64,000 bases of DNA from Cohnella lubricantis (lineage in GTDB: Bacteria > Bacillota > Bacilli > Paenibacillales > Paenibacillaceae), in assembly GCF_014212015.1 (NCBI RefSeq), contig NZ_JACJVN010000016.1, positions 24,398 through 88,397 on the forward strand. Reading direction: 5' to 3'. Positions 26,097 through 35,976 of the stretch are shown here, in pieces. The first letter of the stretch is position 1. Every line of letters begins with the position of its first letter. The notes under the pieces are model-generated. The model was not told where the DNA came from, did not search any database, and worked only from the letters and a program-made list of their open reading frames with translations. The translations under genes and the position numbers were made by a program.

Positions 26097-26867
26097 CTAC
26101 CCTTCTTTCCGCAGCGTATGCAGCAGGTCGGTTTCTGCGCAATCCTCGAGATCGTGGGAATGCCGGACGTGGAACGTCAGCTTGCCGCACGACTCCTTCG
26201 GCTGTTCGCCGAGATAAGAGCGCACCATCTCCATGTCATGCGATACCATGAGGAACGTAATATTGTGATGCTGGTGCATATGGCGAAGCAAGTGGAAGAA
26301 GTTCTGCTGCGTCTCGGTATCGATGCCCGACATCGGCTCGTCCAGAATGAGCAGCTTCGGGTTGTTGATGAGCGCCCGCGCGAGGAACACCCGCTGCTGC
26401 TGTCCGCCGGACAGCGCGCCGATCCGCTTGTCGGCCAAATTCTCGATGTGCAAGGTGCGCAGCGCATCGTCCGCTCTTGCCGCATCCTCCTTCGACACCC
26501 GCTTCAGCAGCTTGCGCCGACCGTACATGCCCGATAGAACGACTTCCCGTACCGTAGCAGGGAATAACGGGTTAAATTGATTGCGCTGAGGCACGTAGCC
26601 AATGAGATGCCAATCCTTGAACCGCTCGATCGGCGTTCCGAATAGGCGAATCTCTCCCTGCTGCGGCTTCAGCAAACCGACGATCATGCGCAGCAGCGTT
26701 GTCTTGCCGGCTCCGTTGGAGCCGATCAGGCCGATAAAATCGCGCTCATGAGCGGTGAACGAGACGTTGTTCATCACCTGCTGCGACCCGAACGAGAAGC
26801 CGACGCGGTCAAGCGCTATAATCTCGCGATGGCACAAGACAGGTGCCGCCGCTTCTGCTGTATTCAT
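26097..26867 (-). CDS. znuC: Zinc ABC transporter ATP-binding protein
   Basis: Cytosolic ATPase of the zinc importer, 256 residues. Walker A is GSNGAGKTTLL, the signature is LSGGQQQRVFLARAL, Walker B is LLILDEPMSGID, and the H-loop is in FLMVSHDMEMV. The C-terminal tail contains FHVRHSHDLEDCAETD, a His/Cys cluster of unknown meaning. AAGGAGGAAG precedes the ATG. It lies between znuA and znuB, 60 bases after znuA. Confidence 0.94.
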   Translation of the reverse strand: MNTAEAAAPVLCHREIIALDRVGFSFGSQQVMNNVSFTAHERDFIGLIGSNGAGKTTLLRMIVGLLKPQQGEIRLFGTPIERFKDWHLIGYVPQRNQFNPLFPATVREVVLSGMYGRRKLLKRVSKEDAARADDALRTLHIENLADKRIGALSGGQQQRVFLARALINNPKLLILDEPMSGIDTETQQNFFHLLRHMHQHHNITFLMVSHDMEMVRSYLGEQPKESCGKLTFHVRHSHDLEDCAETDLLHTLRKEG

Positions 26868-26927
26868 AACGCCTTCCTCCTTCGCCTGCCGGATGTCCCT
26901 TGCCGGCGTATCTTCTGGCGTATCTTC

Positions 26928-27887
26928 TTATTGTAAAGCCTTCCGCAGGTTTTGCAAATTGCGCTGCATGATCGTAAAATAGTCGTCTCCCGCCTTCTCC
27001 TGCTTCGGGGTGAGCCCTTCCAGCGGATTCAGCACATCCGTGCCGACGTTCGCTTCACTCGCGAGCGTCTTCGCCAGTTGATCCGACACCAGCTCTTCGA
27101 AGAAAATCGTCGTCACGCCCTTCTCCTTCACGAACTTGGCGATATCGAGCAAGTCTTGGGCTCTAGGCTCCGCATCCGGCGCAAGGCCCATAATCGCCAC
27201 CTGGTTCAAGCCGTAATCGCGGGATAGATACCCGAACGCTTGGTGCGAGACGACGATGTCCCGCTTCGTGACCGCGGCGAGCCCGTCCGTGAATTGCTGG
27301 TCGAGAGCTTCCAGCTTCTCCTTCAGCGCTTGATAGTTGCGGTCATAATCGGCTTGATGCGCCGGATCGATCGAGACGTACGCGTCATAGATGTTCTCCG
27401 CCATGATCAGCGCCGACTTGGGACTAACCCACGTATGCGGATCGACGTCATGCTCGTCTGCGTGCTCTTCTGTCTCCTCGCCGGCATGCTCCTCATGCTC
27501 GGGATTGCCGTGAATGAGCTGAATCCCGTCGCTCGCCTCCACCGTTTTCAAGGCGCTGCTTGAGCCGACTCCGTGGAGGAAATCGTCCACCCAGCCTTCC
27601 AATCCGGCGCCGTTGTAGATGAACAGCTGCGCCTGCGACGCTTCCTGCAGATCCCGGCTCTTCGGCGTCCAGTCATGGGGCTCGACACCCGTCGGAATCA
27701 AATTCGTGACGCGCACGTCCTCCCCGCCGATCTGCGTCGCCATGAAATACAGCGGGTAGAATGTCGTCACGACGTTAACTCTGCCGTCTTTAGCCTGCAA
27801 ATTATCTCCGCTGCTGCCGCAGCCTGCTAGCAATAAAGCCGCCGTAACCGTCACCAGCAACGGGAGCATCCAACGTTTCCTATACAA
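26928..27887 (-). CDS. znuA: Zinc ABC transporter substrate-binding lipoprotein
   Basis: Cluster A-I solute-binding lipoprotein of 319 residues. A signal peptide with lipobox LLLAGC anchors it outside the membrane. HDWTPKSRDLQEASQAQLF, VDPHTWVSPKSAL, DIVVSHQAFGYLSRDYGL and ATIFF-type sequence (TTIFFEELVSDQLAKTLA) carry the metal ligands. A His/Glu loop (HEEHAGEETEEHADEHD) is the hallmark of zinc-specific members. The start is probably TTG with GGAG upstream; an ATG six codons later is possible. It heads znuA-znuC-znuB-ccdA. Confidence 0.94.
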   Translation of the reverse strand: MYRKRWMLPLLVTVTAALLLAGCGSSGDNLQAKDGRVNVVTTFYPLYFMATQIGGEDVRVTNLIPTGVEPHDWTPKSRDLQEASQAQLFIYNGAGLEGWVDDFLHGVGSSSALKTVEASDGIQLIHGNPEHEEHAGEETEEHADEHDVDPHTWVSPKSALIMAENIYDAYVSIDPAHQADYDRNYQALKEKLEALDQQFTDGLAAVTKRDIVVSHQAFGYLSRDYGLNQVAIMGLAPDAEPRAQDLLDIAKFVKEKGVTTIFFEELVSDQLAKTLASEANVGTDVLNPLEGLTPKQEKAGDDYFTIMQRNLQNLRKALQ

Positions 27888-27909
27888 CTTGATACAACTC
27901 CATTTTCTT

Positions 27910-27928
27910 AATCGTATTATTTACGCTT
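27910..27928 (-). promoter_or_regulatory. Zur operator upstream of znuA
   Basis: AATCGTATTATTTACGCTT matches the Bacillus Zur box core AATCGTAATNATTACGATT at 15 of 18 defined positions and keeps the inverted CGTA...TACG arms. It sits immediately downstream of the -10 element, where bound Zur would block initiation. Confidence 0.8.
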
Positions 27929-27931
27929 TGG

Positions 27932-27961
27932 AGTATACCCCTACCTTTTGCTCTCTGTCAA
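27932..27961 (-). promoter_or_regulatory. Sigma-A promoter of znuACB-ccdA
   Basis: A perfect TTGACA (27961-27956) and TATACT (27937-27932) spaced 18 bases on the minus strand, about 45 bases ahead of znuA. Confidence 0.8.
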
Positions 27962-27999
27962 GAGTGTCGGTAACAGGGAGAGCTTGCGATTAAGCAGCA

Positions 28000-28037
28000 A
28001 GAGCGCCAGGCCGGCAGCTAGCCGAGCCTAACGCTCT
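28000..28037 (-). terminator. Probable terminator after metG
   Basis: AGAGCG and CGCTCT arms with a mostly paired inner stem (GGC/GCC, GCCGG) lie 26-63 bases past the metG stop. The U-tract is weak (TGCTGCTT). Confidence 0.5.
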
Positions 28038-28062
28038 CATTGGATTCGTTCTGTCAGAAAGG

Positions 28063-30102
<2,040 letters not shown>

Positions 30103-30117
30103 TCAACTCCTATTCGA

Positions 30118-30422
30118 ATTCGTCTTTAAAATACAAAAAAAGCCCCGTCCCGCATGGGACGAGAGCTCTGCTCACGTGGTACCACCCACATTCCCTCCGC
30201 CGTCTTCCGGACGAAGGCTCATGCGCCTGCCTCTTGCCGGCAGGCCGATCCGTTAACGCCGGACACACGCGCCGCTCCCTTGCCGTTCGATCACCGCTGT
30301 ATCACGGCCGCTCACCAGCTCGAAAGCGAATCCTCCGGGACCATTTTCCCAAGCGTCCTGTACCGGTTCTCAGCTTCTCCGGCTCTCTGCGACAGGGTTA
30401 GCCTCGTACTTATCCCTTCATC
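30118..30422 (-). ncRNA. T-box leader (tRNA-Met sensing) upstream of metG
   Basis: On the minus strand the leader starts with GATAAGTACGAGG and the Stem I pattern CAGAGAGCC...GAAGCTGAGAACCGG. The T-box core GGGTGGTACCACG is at about 30189-30174. A terminator stem (CGTCCC ATGC GGGACG) runs into TTTTTTT. The AAAATGGTCC segment at about 30346-30340 offers ATG at 30344-30342 as specifier codon, agreeing with metG. Uncharged tRNA-Met would favour the antiterminator. Confidence 0.92.
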
Positions 30423-30480
30423 GGAACAACCCATATTCTACAACCATTGGAGACAATATACCGAACAACGGTGCATGCTG

Positions 30481-30729
30481 TCAAGCGGCGCCATTCCCGC
30501 CCGAATGCTCCTTGCGCGGCGGCACCGGATCGAATCCGCCGGGGTGGAACGGATGGCACTTGCAAATCCGAATGGCGGCTAGATAGGTTCCCTTGAGAGC
30601 GCCGTGCACTTCGATCGCTTCCAACGCATAAGCCGAGCAAGTCGGCGCGAAGCGGCACGTCGGCGGTTTAAGCGGAGAGATGAATTGGCGGTAGAACCGA
30701 ATAGGAGCTTGAACGGCTCGCCTAATCAT
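30481..30729 (-). CDS. yidD: Membrane protein insertion efficiency factor YidD
   Basis: Small membrane-associated protein of 82 residues that assists YidC-dependent insertion. [49 protein letters not shown] and FDPVP are the full family pattern with its conserved cysteines. GGAGGCG precedes the ATG. It lies upstream of metG on the same strand, separated by the T-box leader, so it is a separate unit. Confidence 0.94.
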   Translation of the reverse strand: MIRRAVQAPIRFYRQFISPLKPPTCRFAPTCSAYALEAIEVHGALKGTYLAAIRICKCHPFHPGGFDPVPPRKEHSGGNGAA

Positions 30730-30879
30730 CGGGATTCGCCTCCGATCGCTTGAATGAGATGGCGCTTGGAGTGCGCCTGCCTACTTCATTCTGAACTCTC
30801 TCAGCCGGTTCGTCAAATGAGCGAAAGGCTCCTAAGCTCCGAGACTAAATAATGGCTCATTGGGAGACAATACAGAAAG

Positions 30880-30925
30880 AGGCGTCCAGAACCGCCGCCG
30901 GCGTCCGAACAGCCTCTCTCTTCTC
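30880..30925 (-). terminator. Possible terminator of the copper amine oxidase-like gene
   Basis: AGAGGC and GCCTCT arms enclose a GC-rich, imperfectly paired centre, 28 bases past the stop. On the minus strand the arm is followed by TTCTGTATT. Pairing is irregular. Confidence 0.4.
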
Positions 30926-30952
30926 ATGCTTTCTTCATTCAGGCAGATTCAT

Positions 30953-32929
30953 TTAGGCTTGCTTCATAGGAATAAACAAGAGATTTACCGGCAAATTAGA
31001 GCCTAGCGCCGTCAAGAACCGGATATCTACCGTCTCGGGATTCGGGCCGGTACGATACAGTACGCAGGCCTGATTAGGGTTCAGCAGCAAGCTTGTATTG
31101 GATACCATAACGGCGGAACCGTTGATGTCGAATACGCCGGAGTACACGCCGCCGCGGCCGTTCACTGCGATCAGCGTATTCGCCGCTACCTCGACATTCA
31201 TGTGATACACGACGCCGTAGTTGCCCGAATTGTTCTCGTTAACGCCGCCGGTCATATCAATGCCGTCTAGCGCAGGATCGTTCACATGATCCCCGAACGG
31301 CACTCGCTGAGCAATCGTTCCCAGCGTCTCTGTAACCGTCACTTCACGGTCGGCGCCATAGAAGGTGCCGCGAATATGCCTGCCGTCCCGAGGCAGAACG
31401 GTGAATTCCTCCGACTTCAAGACTTCAAGCGGATCACGGCCGTCTTGCTTCACCGCGAATAACGTAAATTTGATCGGTGCCGAAGCATTCATATCGGCAT
31501 ATGCGGAGAAGACATCGTTATACTTTAACGGGCTTGCCCCCAACTGCGGCAAGATCAGCTTCGTCTCGCCGGGAGCCAACGTCGTCAGAGCCGTCTGGCC
31601 AGCCTTCTTCGACTCCAAATATCTCGCAGCAGCCTGCTTGCCGGTCCACAAGCCAAACGAGTTCGGTCCCGCCTGGCCGTTGGACCCGAGGCTTACCGAT
31701 GCGTTATACAGGCTCTCGTTCGTCGCGGCCAAATAGATCGTGAGCGGATCGCTGTTAATATTCTGATGGTACAAGAATAGCCGAAAGTCTCCGTTCATCG
31801 TATCGCTGTACAGGATGCCTTCCCCGAGCACGTTCTCCGGGCTGTCCGAAGCGATTAGGTTGCGCCGGGAAATCTCGTACGTGTAAGGGACTTGCGAATA
31901 TCGGAGCACGCTCGAGCCATCCAAATTATAAATCTCGCCAACCGGCGTGAAATTCTGATCATACTCTTCTTTGGTGTACATCACGTCCGAAGAGATCGTG
32001 ATCTTCTTCGAGTATACCTCCGAGGATAGACCATGCTTGTCGACAACTCGCAGGGTGACGGTCTGTTCGCCGGGTTCGAAGAACGCCGGCTGATTATTGG
32101 TCCATTCCCTCGTCACGATCGCATTCTCGTCATCGGACGATAGATTCGTATAGAGAATAGGTTCCCCGATCATGTATGTATCCTTCGAAGTCATGAACAA
32201 GGCTACCGGCGGATCGTTCGGCGGCAGCACATTAACAGTAACGGCATAAGGCTCGCTCCACTCGCCGTTCTGGCCTTGAACCCAATGGGTGATCGTATGC
32301 AAGCCGGGATCCATAAACAGCGTCTTCAGTCCCTCCTCGCCGTCTGTCTCCCAACGTTCAGCCGTTATCGAGCCGGCATTGTCGGAGAGACTGGCATAGA
32401 CGAGAGTCGTCTGTTCGGCGAAGATCTCTGTCGGGCTGACCGAGAAGTCGGCGGTCACCGTCTCATCCTCAGCCCAATTCAGGAACACTTGGCCTTTCGC
32501 TGCGCTTACGATCGATCCCGTTGCATTCGCCCAAGCGCGAACCGGAATCATGAGGCTGCCGTTCTTGATAAATGGCTTTCCGGTGAAATTCGCAGCGACT
32601 CCGTTCACCTGGTAGCTGGAAGAACCGCTCTTCCAACGAATCTCCGTGTCGCCTTGTTTGACAATCGATTCTCTCGTCTTCGTATCATAGCTGACAGCAT
32701 AACCGAACCTGGCGCCCAGCATGCTGATCGGCGCGTAAGACGTTCCCCCGACGATGACCGTCGGCTGCGCGGCCGGATAGGATACACCGTCGAGCGATAC
32801 GTTGGCTTTGTTCACGAACATCGTCAACGTATGATTTCCCGCCCTCGATTCTGCAGCTTGAACCTGCGTCCAAGTGCCTGAAGCAGCAAGCAATGACAGC
32901 GATAAGAGCAGGGTGATGCGCTTCTTCAT
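30953..32929 (-). CDS. Secreted protein with copper amine oxidase N-like and PKD-like domains
   Basis: A 658-residue exported protein. A signal peptide (KKRITLLLSLSLLAASGTWT) is followed by a copper amine oxidase N-terminal-like domain (about residues 30-150, with the typical SYAPISMLGARFGYAV and FIKNGSLMIPVRAWAN), two PKD/Ig-like stretches (about 160-320) and a long C-terminal region I do not recognise, rich in beta-type sequence. No amine oxidase catalytic domain is present. GGAGATG stands 8 bases before the ATG. It is monocistronic. Likely a cell-surface or matrix protein; substrate unknown. Confidence 0.75.
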   Translation of the reverse strand: MKKRITLLLSLSLLAASGTWTQVQAAESRAGNHTLTMFVNKANVSLDGVSYPAAQPTVIVGGTSYAPISMLGARFGYAVSYDTKTRESIVKQGDTEIRWKSGSSSYQVNGVAANFTGKPFIKNGSLMIPVRAWANATGSIVSAAKGQVFLNWAEDETVTADFSVSPTEIFAEQTTLVYASLSDNAGSITAERWETDGEEGLKTLFMDPGLHTITHWVQGQNGEWSEPYAVTVNVLPPNDPPVALFMTSKDTYMIGEPILYTNLSSDDENAIVTREWTNNQPAFFEPGEQTVTLRVVDKHGLSSEVYSKKITISSDVMYTKEEYDQNFTPVGEIYNLDGSSVLRYSQVPYTYEISRRNLIASDSPENVLGEGILYSDTMNGDFRLFLYHQNINSDPLTIYLAATNESLYNASVSLGSNGQAGPNSFGLWTGKQAAARYLESKKAGQTALTTLAPGETKLILPQLGASPLKYNDVFSAYADMNASAPIKFTLFAVKQDGRDPLEVLKSEEFTVLPRDGRHIRGTFYGADREVTVTETLGTIAQRVPFGDHVNDPALDGIDMTGGVNENNSGNYGVVYHMNVEVAANTLIAVNGRGGVYSGVFDINGSAVMVSNTSLLLNPNQACVLYRTGPNPETVDIRFLTALGSNLPVNLLFIPMKQA

Positions 32930-33057
32930 TGGTACATCTCCTTTGGACCCATCGAGCAAAAAAGGCTATAGTGCGATAGGTTTAATCATCAATACTTATA
33001 ACGTCATTCGGCTATTAAAAGTTGCGTTTCTTCATAGTCCTATTCAGCCGACTTAAG

Positions 33058-33097
33058 CACACGCAGCCGCCTGGGAACAAGCCCTGGCGGCTGTGTA
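33058..33097 (-). terminator. Terminator-like hairpin after the DUF2768 gene
   Basis: A long stem (CAGCCGCCTGGG with CCCTGGCGGCTG, extended with mismatches) and 5-base loop lie just past the DUF2768 stop. No good U-tract follows on the minus strand. Confidence 0.5.
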
Positions 33098-33144
33098 TGC
33101 TTGTATGAATCATTGGGCTTGCAATTTAAGCTTGTCCGCTATAG

Positions 33145-33348
33145 TCAAGCAAACCAACGGTTCACCACGAGCACCATGACGACAAACGATACGACGCTTC
33201 CTGCCATATACAGAAAGCCCTGACGCTTGCGTTGCTGGAAGAATCGAAGAACGCCGACGCTCAGAAGGCCTCCCACCAGCAATATAAATACGATGCCGAC
33301 GATGAACAGCCCTGCTGATACACCCGACACGTCTGTTAATTCGCTCAA
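33145..33348 (-). CDS. DUF2768 small membrane protein
   Basis: A 67-residue protein with two membrane helices (VSAGLFIVGIVFILLVGGLL and FLYMAGSVVSFVVMVLVV) joined by a short basic loop (QQRKRQ). It fits the DUF2768 family of spore-forming Bacillota. The TTG start is chosen because GAGGGGG lies 9 bases upstream; an ATG six codons earlier overlaps that site. Function unknown. Confidence 0.7.
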   Translation of the reverse strand: MSELTDVSGVSAGLFIVGIVFILLVGGLLSVGVLRFFQQRKRQGFLYMAGSVVSFVVMVLVVNRWFA

Positions 33349-33426
33349 AGCTAGAATCCCCCTCATATCCGCTATTTCAGCCGTCCGAGCTTCGGAGCGG
33401 CGCTTGTCTGAAATATTATAACGGAA

Positions 33427-33888
33427 TCAGGTAGGAATAAACAATTCAACTTCGCGCCGATTGGCCTTCCGGCGCCGAAATCGGACGATGATTCGCCCTT
33501 CTCTCCTGTAAGCGCGGCCGGATTCAGGAACGACGAGACAAGGGAAAGAGACAAATTGCTTGCGTTCCAACGATAGTCCCGATATTGTGAGCCGGTCGGC
33601 AGCAGCGAATAGACGCAGATCCCGTTGAGTGACGTGAGGAGGCAGTACGATCGTGACGGTTAAATGACTGCCGCCCTTAGCCGTACTGGTCTGCAGACGC
33701 TTGCCGCGGCCGCTTGGCTTCGCAGGCTGATCGCTGTTATCGAACATCGTCCGAATGAACTGATTCAACCAGGAGCCGTCTCTCTGCTTGGTCATCTGTT
33801 CGGCCAGCTTCCATGGAAAGTCCGGCCCGAACCAGTTCTTCAGTTCCTTGAAGTCGGGTAATGACCCGTTATTGAAAAAAGATGGCAT
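33427..33888 (-). CDS. Hsp20/alpha-crystallin-like protein, probably spore-associated
   Basis: A 153-residue protein. After a helical N-terminal half (SLPDFKELKNWFGPDFPW) the C-terminal part is an alpha-crystallin-type beta domain with LTVTIVLPPHVTQRDLRLFA and the usual final strand (VELFIPT). The middle has a basic Ser/Lys/Arg segment. GGAGGT lies 8 bases before the ATG. It is divergent from the gerP operon, which suggests a spore-coat role like the Hsp20-type coat proteins CotM and CotP, but this is inference. Confidence 0.65.
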   Translation of the reverse strand: MPSFFNNGSLPDFKELKNWFGPDFPWKLAEQMTKQRDGSWLNQFIRTMFDNSDQPAKPSGRGKRLQTSTAKGGSHLTVTIVLPPHVTQRDLRLFAAADRLTISGLSLERKQFVSFPCLVVPESGRAYRREGRIIVRFRRRKANRREVELFIPT

Positions 33889-34003
33889 TCGTCTCGACCT
33901 CCGCGGCATCGATCTCGGCTCGTAACAGATTATGCCTGCCCGCGAATTCGGTGTTAGCCGATTGAAGTCGGGGCTCTATCGCCGTCCGGCCACGGCGTTC
34001 ATG

Positions 34004-34032
34004 AACCTCTAGGCTCCCGCCTTCATACAATG
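34004..34032 (+). promoter_or_regulatory. Candidate sigma-K promoter of the gerP operon
   Basis: AACC (34004-34007) and CATACAATG (34024-34032) are 16 bases apart, close to the sigma-K pattern mACm and CATANNNTA. The site is 33 bases ahead of gerPA. In B. subtilis gerP is transcribed by sigma-K in the mother cell. Confidence 0.6.
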
Positions 34033-34064
34033 AACCATGACCCAGCAAAGGAGTCGTTGCAGCC

Positions 34065-34286
34065 ATGCCATCTATCGTCGGGGCTGTTAAAGTGGTCAGC
34101 GTCGGTTCCGGTGCGATCGTTCAATTCGGCGATTGCCTGCTGATCAGCCCGTCCAGCACCTCCAAATCTTATGCCGGAGCGGGTTCATTCGTCACCGGCG
34201 ATCTTCCGGTCACCAACAATGCCGTCAGCGGAACCCTTACGAATGATCCCGACGTAAGCGATGCTTCCGCGTCCAAAATCATATGA
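34065..34286 (+). CDS. gerPA: Spore germination protein GerPA/GerPF family
   Basis: A 73-residue protein with MPSIVGAVKVVSVGSGAIV, FGDCLLISPSSTSKSYAG and GDLPVTNNAVSG, the GerPA/GerPF fold. In Bacillus the gerP products are mother-cell proteins needed for germinants to pass the coat. The first position in the cluster points to GerPA; no GerPF homologue closes the operon. AAAGGAG is 11 bases before the ATG. Its stop overlaps the gerPB start (ATGA). Confidence 0.88.
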   Translation: MPSIVGAVKVVSVGSGAIVQFGDCLLISPSSTSKSYAGAGSFVTGDLPVTNNAVSGTLTNDPDVSDASASKII

Positions 34287-34531
34287 TTCAGTGGAATGTT
34301 TATCAGCAAATCACCATTCAGCAGCTTCGCGTCGGCTCTGTGAGCAACTCCTCCGTCCTTCAGATCGGAAGCGCGGGCAGCATCCAGTCGCTGTCACAGC
34401 TGTACAACACCGGGGGATACACCGAGCCTGCACCTCAACTGGGAGGAGAATTCCCCAACCTGCAGGCCGAAGTTCCAGAGGAGAGCACGCAGCTGTCGCT
34501 TGTGCCTTTTCCCAATCCGAACAGACCTTAA
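34283..34531 (+). CDS. gerPB: Spore germination protein GerPB
   Basis: An 82-residue protein with YQQITIQQLRVGSVSNSSVL, QIGSAGSIQSLSQLYNTGGY and TEPAPQL, characteristic of GerPB. The C-terminal part is Pro-rich. It starts inside the gerPA stop codon, so the two are translationally coupled. Confidence 0.9.
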   Translation: MIQWNVYQQITIQQLRVGSVSNSSVLQIGSAGSIQSLSQLYNTGGYTEPAPQLGGEFPNLQAEVPEESTQLSLVPFPNPNRP

Positions 34532-34599
34532 GACGGGAGATCGCTTGCTGCGTCTTGTCTCCCTTGGTCCGGTGAACATGGTTAAAGGAGCGTATCGCC

Positions 34600-35337
34600 A
34601 TGACCCAGACTTGGTATGGTCCGCCGCAGCCGTTCGATTGGCAGGCCTGGTTCGAACGATTCCGGCAGCTTGAACAGCAGTTGCAGCAGGCTGTGTCCCA
34701 AATAGAGGATATGACGCGGGAGATCGCCGAGCTCAAGAGCAAACCTCCGGTTCATGTCGAATATCATTTCGATCAATTAAAGGTTAGCCGGCTGGAAGGC
34801 ACGCTGAATATCGGGCTATCGCCGCAAGGCTTGCAGAATATGGAGCCATTCGACGTATCCGGGGCAGGCAATTGGTCTCCGCCTTATGCGCCCGTCCCCG
34901 GTACGGTACCCGGAACGGCGCCAGGCGCCGTATCGGGAGATGCAGGGTCGGCGCCAGGAGCCGCAACAGGGCCAGCGGCCGTCCCTCCGCCGTCGGATGC
35001 GACGGCTCAACGCATTCGCGGCTTGCAAGCCGAAGCCGCGAGCGAAGTGGAACGTACCATCCCTTCCGCTCTTCATGAACTGGCCGATCAATTGCAAGTG
35101 CCGATCAACGAACCGCATCTTCGAGCCATTATCGACGACATCAAGAAGCAGCTCAATCATCGAGTCCATTATTACGCCAGAACGACGCCTTACCCGGAGC
35201 AAGGCACTGATGAGGAGCGCACGAATTGGAGCCGAAGCGTGCTCGGACGTACCAAACGAGACGTCGAGGCGGCTATCGCGCAATATTTGCGAAGCTTGGT
35301 GCAATCGCAATCGGAGGGGGAACGGGAGAAGCCGTGA
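34600..35337 (+). CDS. gerPC: Spore germination protein GerPC
   Basis: A 245-residue protein. The N-terminal coiled coil (FRQLEQQLQQAVSQIEDMTR) followed by PPVHVEYHFDQLKVSRLEGT and LNIGLSPQGL is the GerPC signature. The C-terminal part (IDDIKKQLNHRVHYYAR) is also family-like. Between them lies a Pro/Gly/Ala-rich insertion (about residues 95-130, with repeats such as PGTVPGTAPGA) that makes it longer than the roughly 205 residues usual in Bacillus. AAAGGAG precedes the ATG. Confidence 0.9.
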   Translation: MTQTWYGPPQPFDWQAWFERFRQLEQQLQQAVSQIEDMTREIAELKSKPPVHVEYHFDQLKVSRLEGTLNIGLSPQGLQNMEPFDVSGAGNWSPPYAPVPGTVPGTAPGAVSGDAGSAPGAATGPAAVPPPSDATAQRIRGLQAEAASEVERTIPSALHELADQLQVPINEPHLRAIIDDIKKQLNHRVHYYARTTPYPEQGTDEERTNWSRSVLGRTKRDVEAAIAQYLRSLVQSQSEGEREKP

Positions 35338-35540
35338 GAGCGCCATTCGAGTTGAACGTCAGCAACGGTCCGGTGCAAATAGGTGTCATTCGAGTGACCG
35401 GTATCGCCAGCTCTTCATCCATGCTGCTGGGCGATACCGAATCGATCACACAATATTCATATTTCGATACGCCGCCGGAGTCGGTCATTATCGGACCAAT
35501 GGTTCCGCTTCCTCCGCCTCCCGAAGAGGATGCGACATGA
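35334..35540 (+). CDS. gerPD: Spore germination protein GerPD
   Basis: A 68-residue protein with VQIGVIRVTGIASSSSMLLG and FDTPPESVIIGPMVPLPPPP, diagnostic for GerPD. The GTG start overlaps the gerPC TGA, with GGGAGAA upstream. The same frame is open further upstream inside gerPC, but that translation has no family match. Confidence 0.9.
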   Translation: MRAPFELNVSNGPVQIGVIRVTGIASSSSMLLGDTESITQYSYFDTPPESVIIGPMVPLPPPPEEDAT

Positions 35541-35974
35541 CGCTTCCCGATCGGGTGACGGCTATCGGCTGGTTCGGCATGAATACAATGTCCAATGCTT
35601 CGCAGCTGCAATTCGGAGACACGTTCGGCAGTGTCCATCTGCAGAACCGGGTTCTGGCGATTCAGCGGGCCATCGCCCGATTCCCTAGAGACGAGCTCCG
35701 CTTCGCCTCGTACCCGTTGTTCTTCCTGCCGAACCCCGTTCCTGCGGATCCTAATCCGACGCCGATCTTCTCGGCGTCAACAACCGGCACGATCGAGATC
35801 GGGGCCGTGCGGATAATGGCATCGACCGCCTCATCGTTCATTCGCGCCGGCAACGGGTACGGTCCGCAGTATGCGGACACGAGAATCCACCATTTCCGCC
35901 ACTTCAACGACCCCAATACAGCCGCCCGACTGGGCAATTGGCCGGATCAGGCCGCACAACACCAAGACGCGTAA
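35537..35974 (+). CDS. gerPE: Spore germination protein GerPE
   Basis: A 145-residue protein that starts MTLPDRVTAIGWFGMNTMSN and continues ASQLQFGDTFGSVHLQNRVL AIQR, matching GerPE, with an internal IEIGAVRIMAS repeat typical of the gerP families. Its ATG overlaps the gerPD stop (ATGA). It is the last gene of the cluster here. The stop lies 2 bases from the convergent PucR gene, with no terminator between. Confidence 0.86.
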   Translation: MTLPDRVTAIGWFGMNTMSNASQLQFGDTFGSVHLQNRVLAIQRAIARFPRDELRFASYPLFFLPNPVPADPNPTPIFSASTTGTIEIGAVRIMASTASSFIRAGNGYGPQYADTRIHHFRHFNDPNTAARLGNWPDQAAQHQDA

Positions 35975-35976
35975 TA

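Noticed and set aside
34886..35536. Long open frame leading into gerPE
   Set aside because: It runs out of phase through gerPC and gerPD, whose families are clear. GerPE starts at the ATGA overlap.
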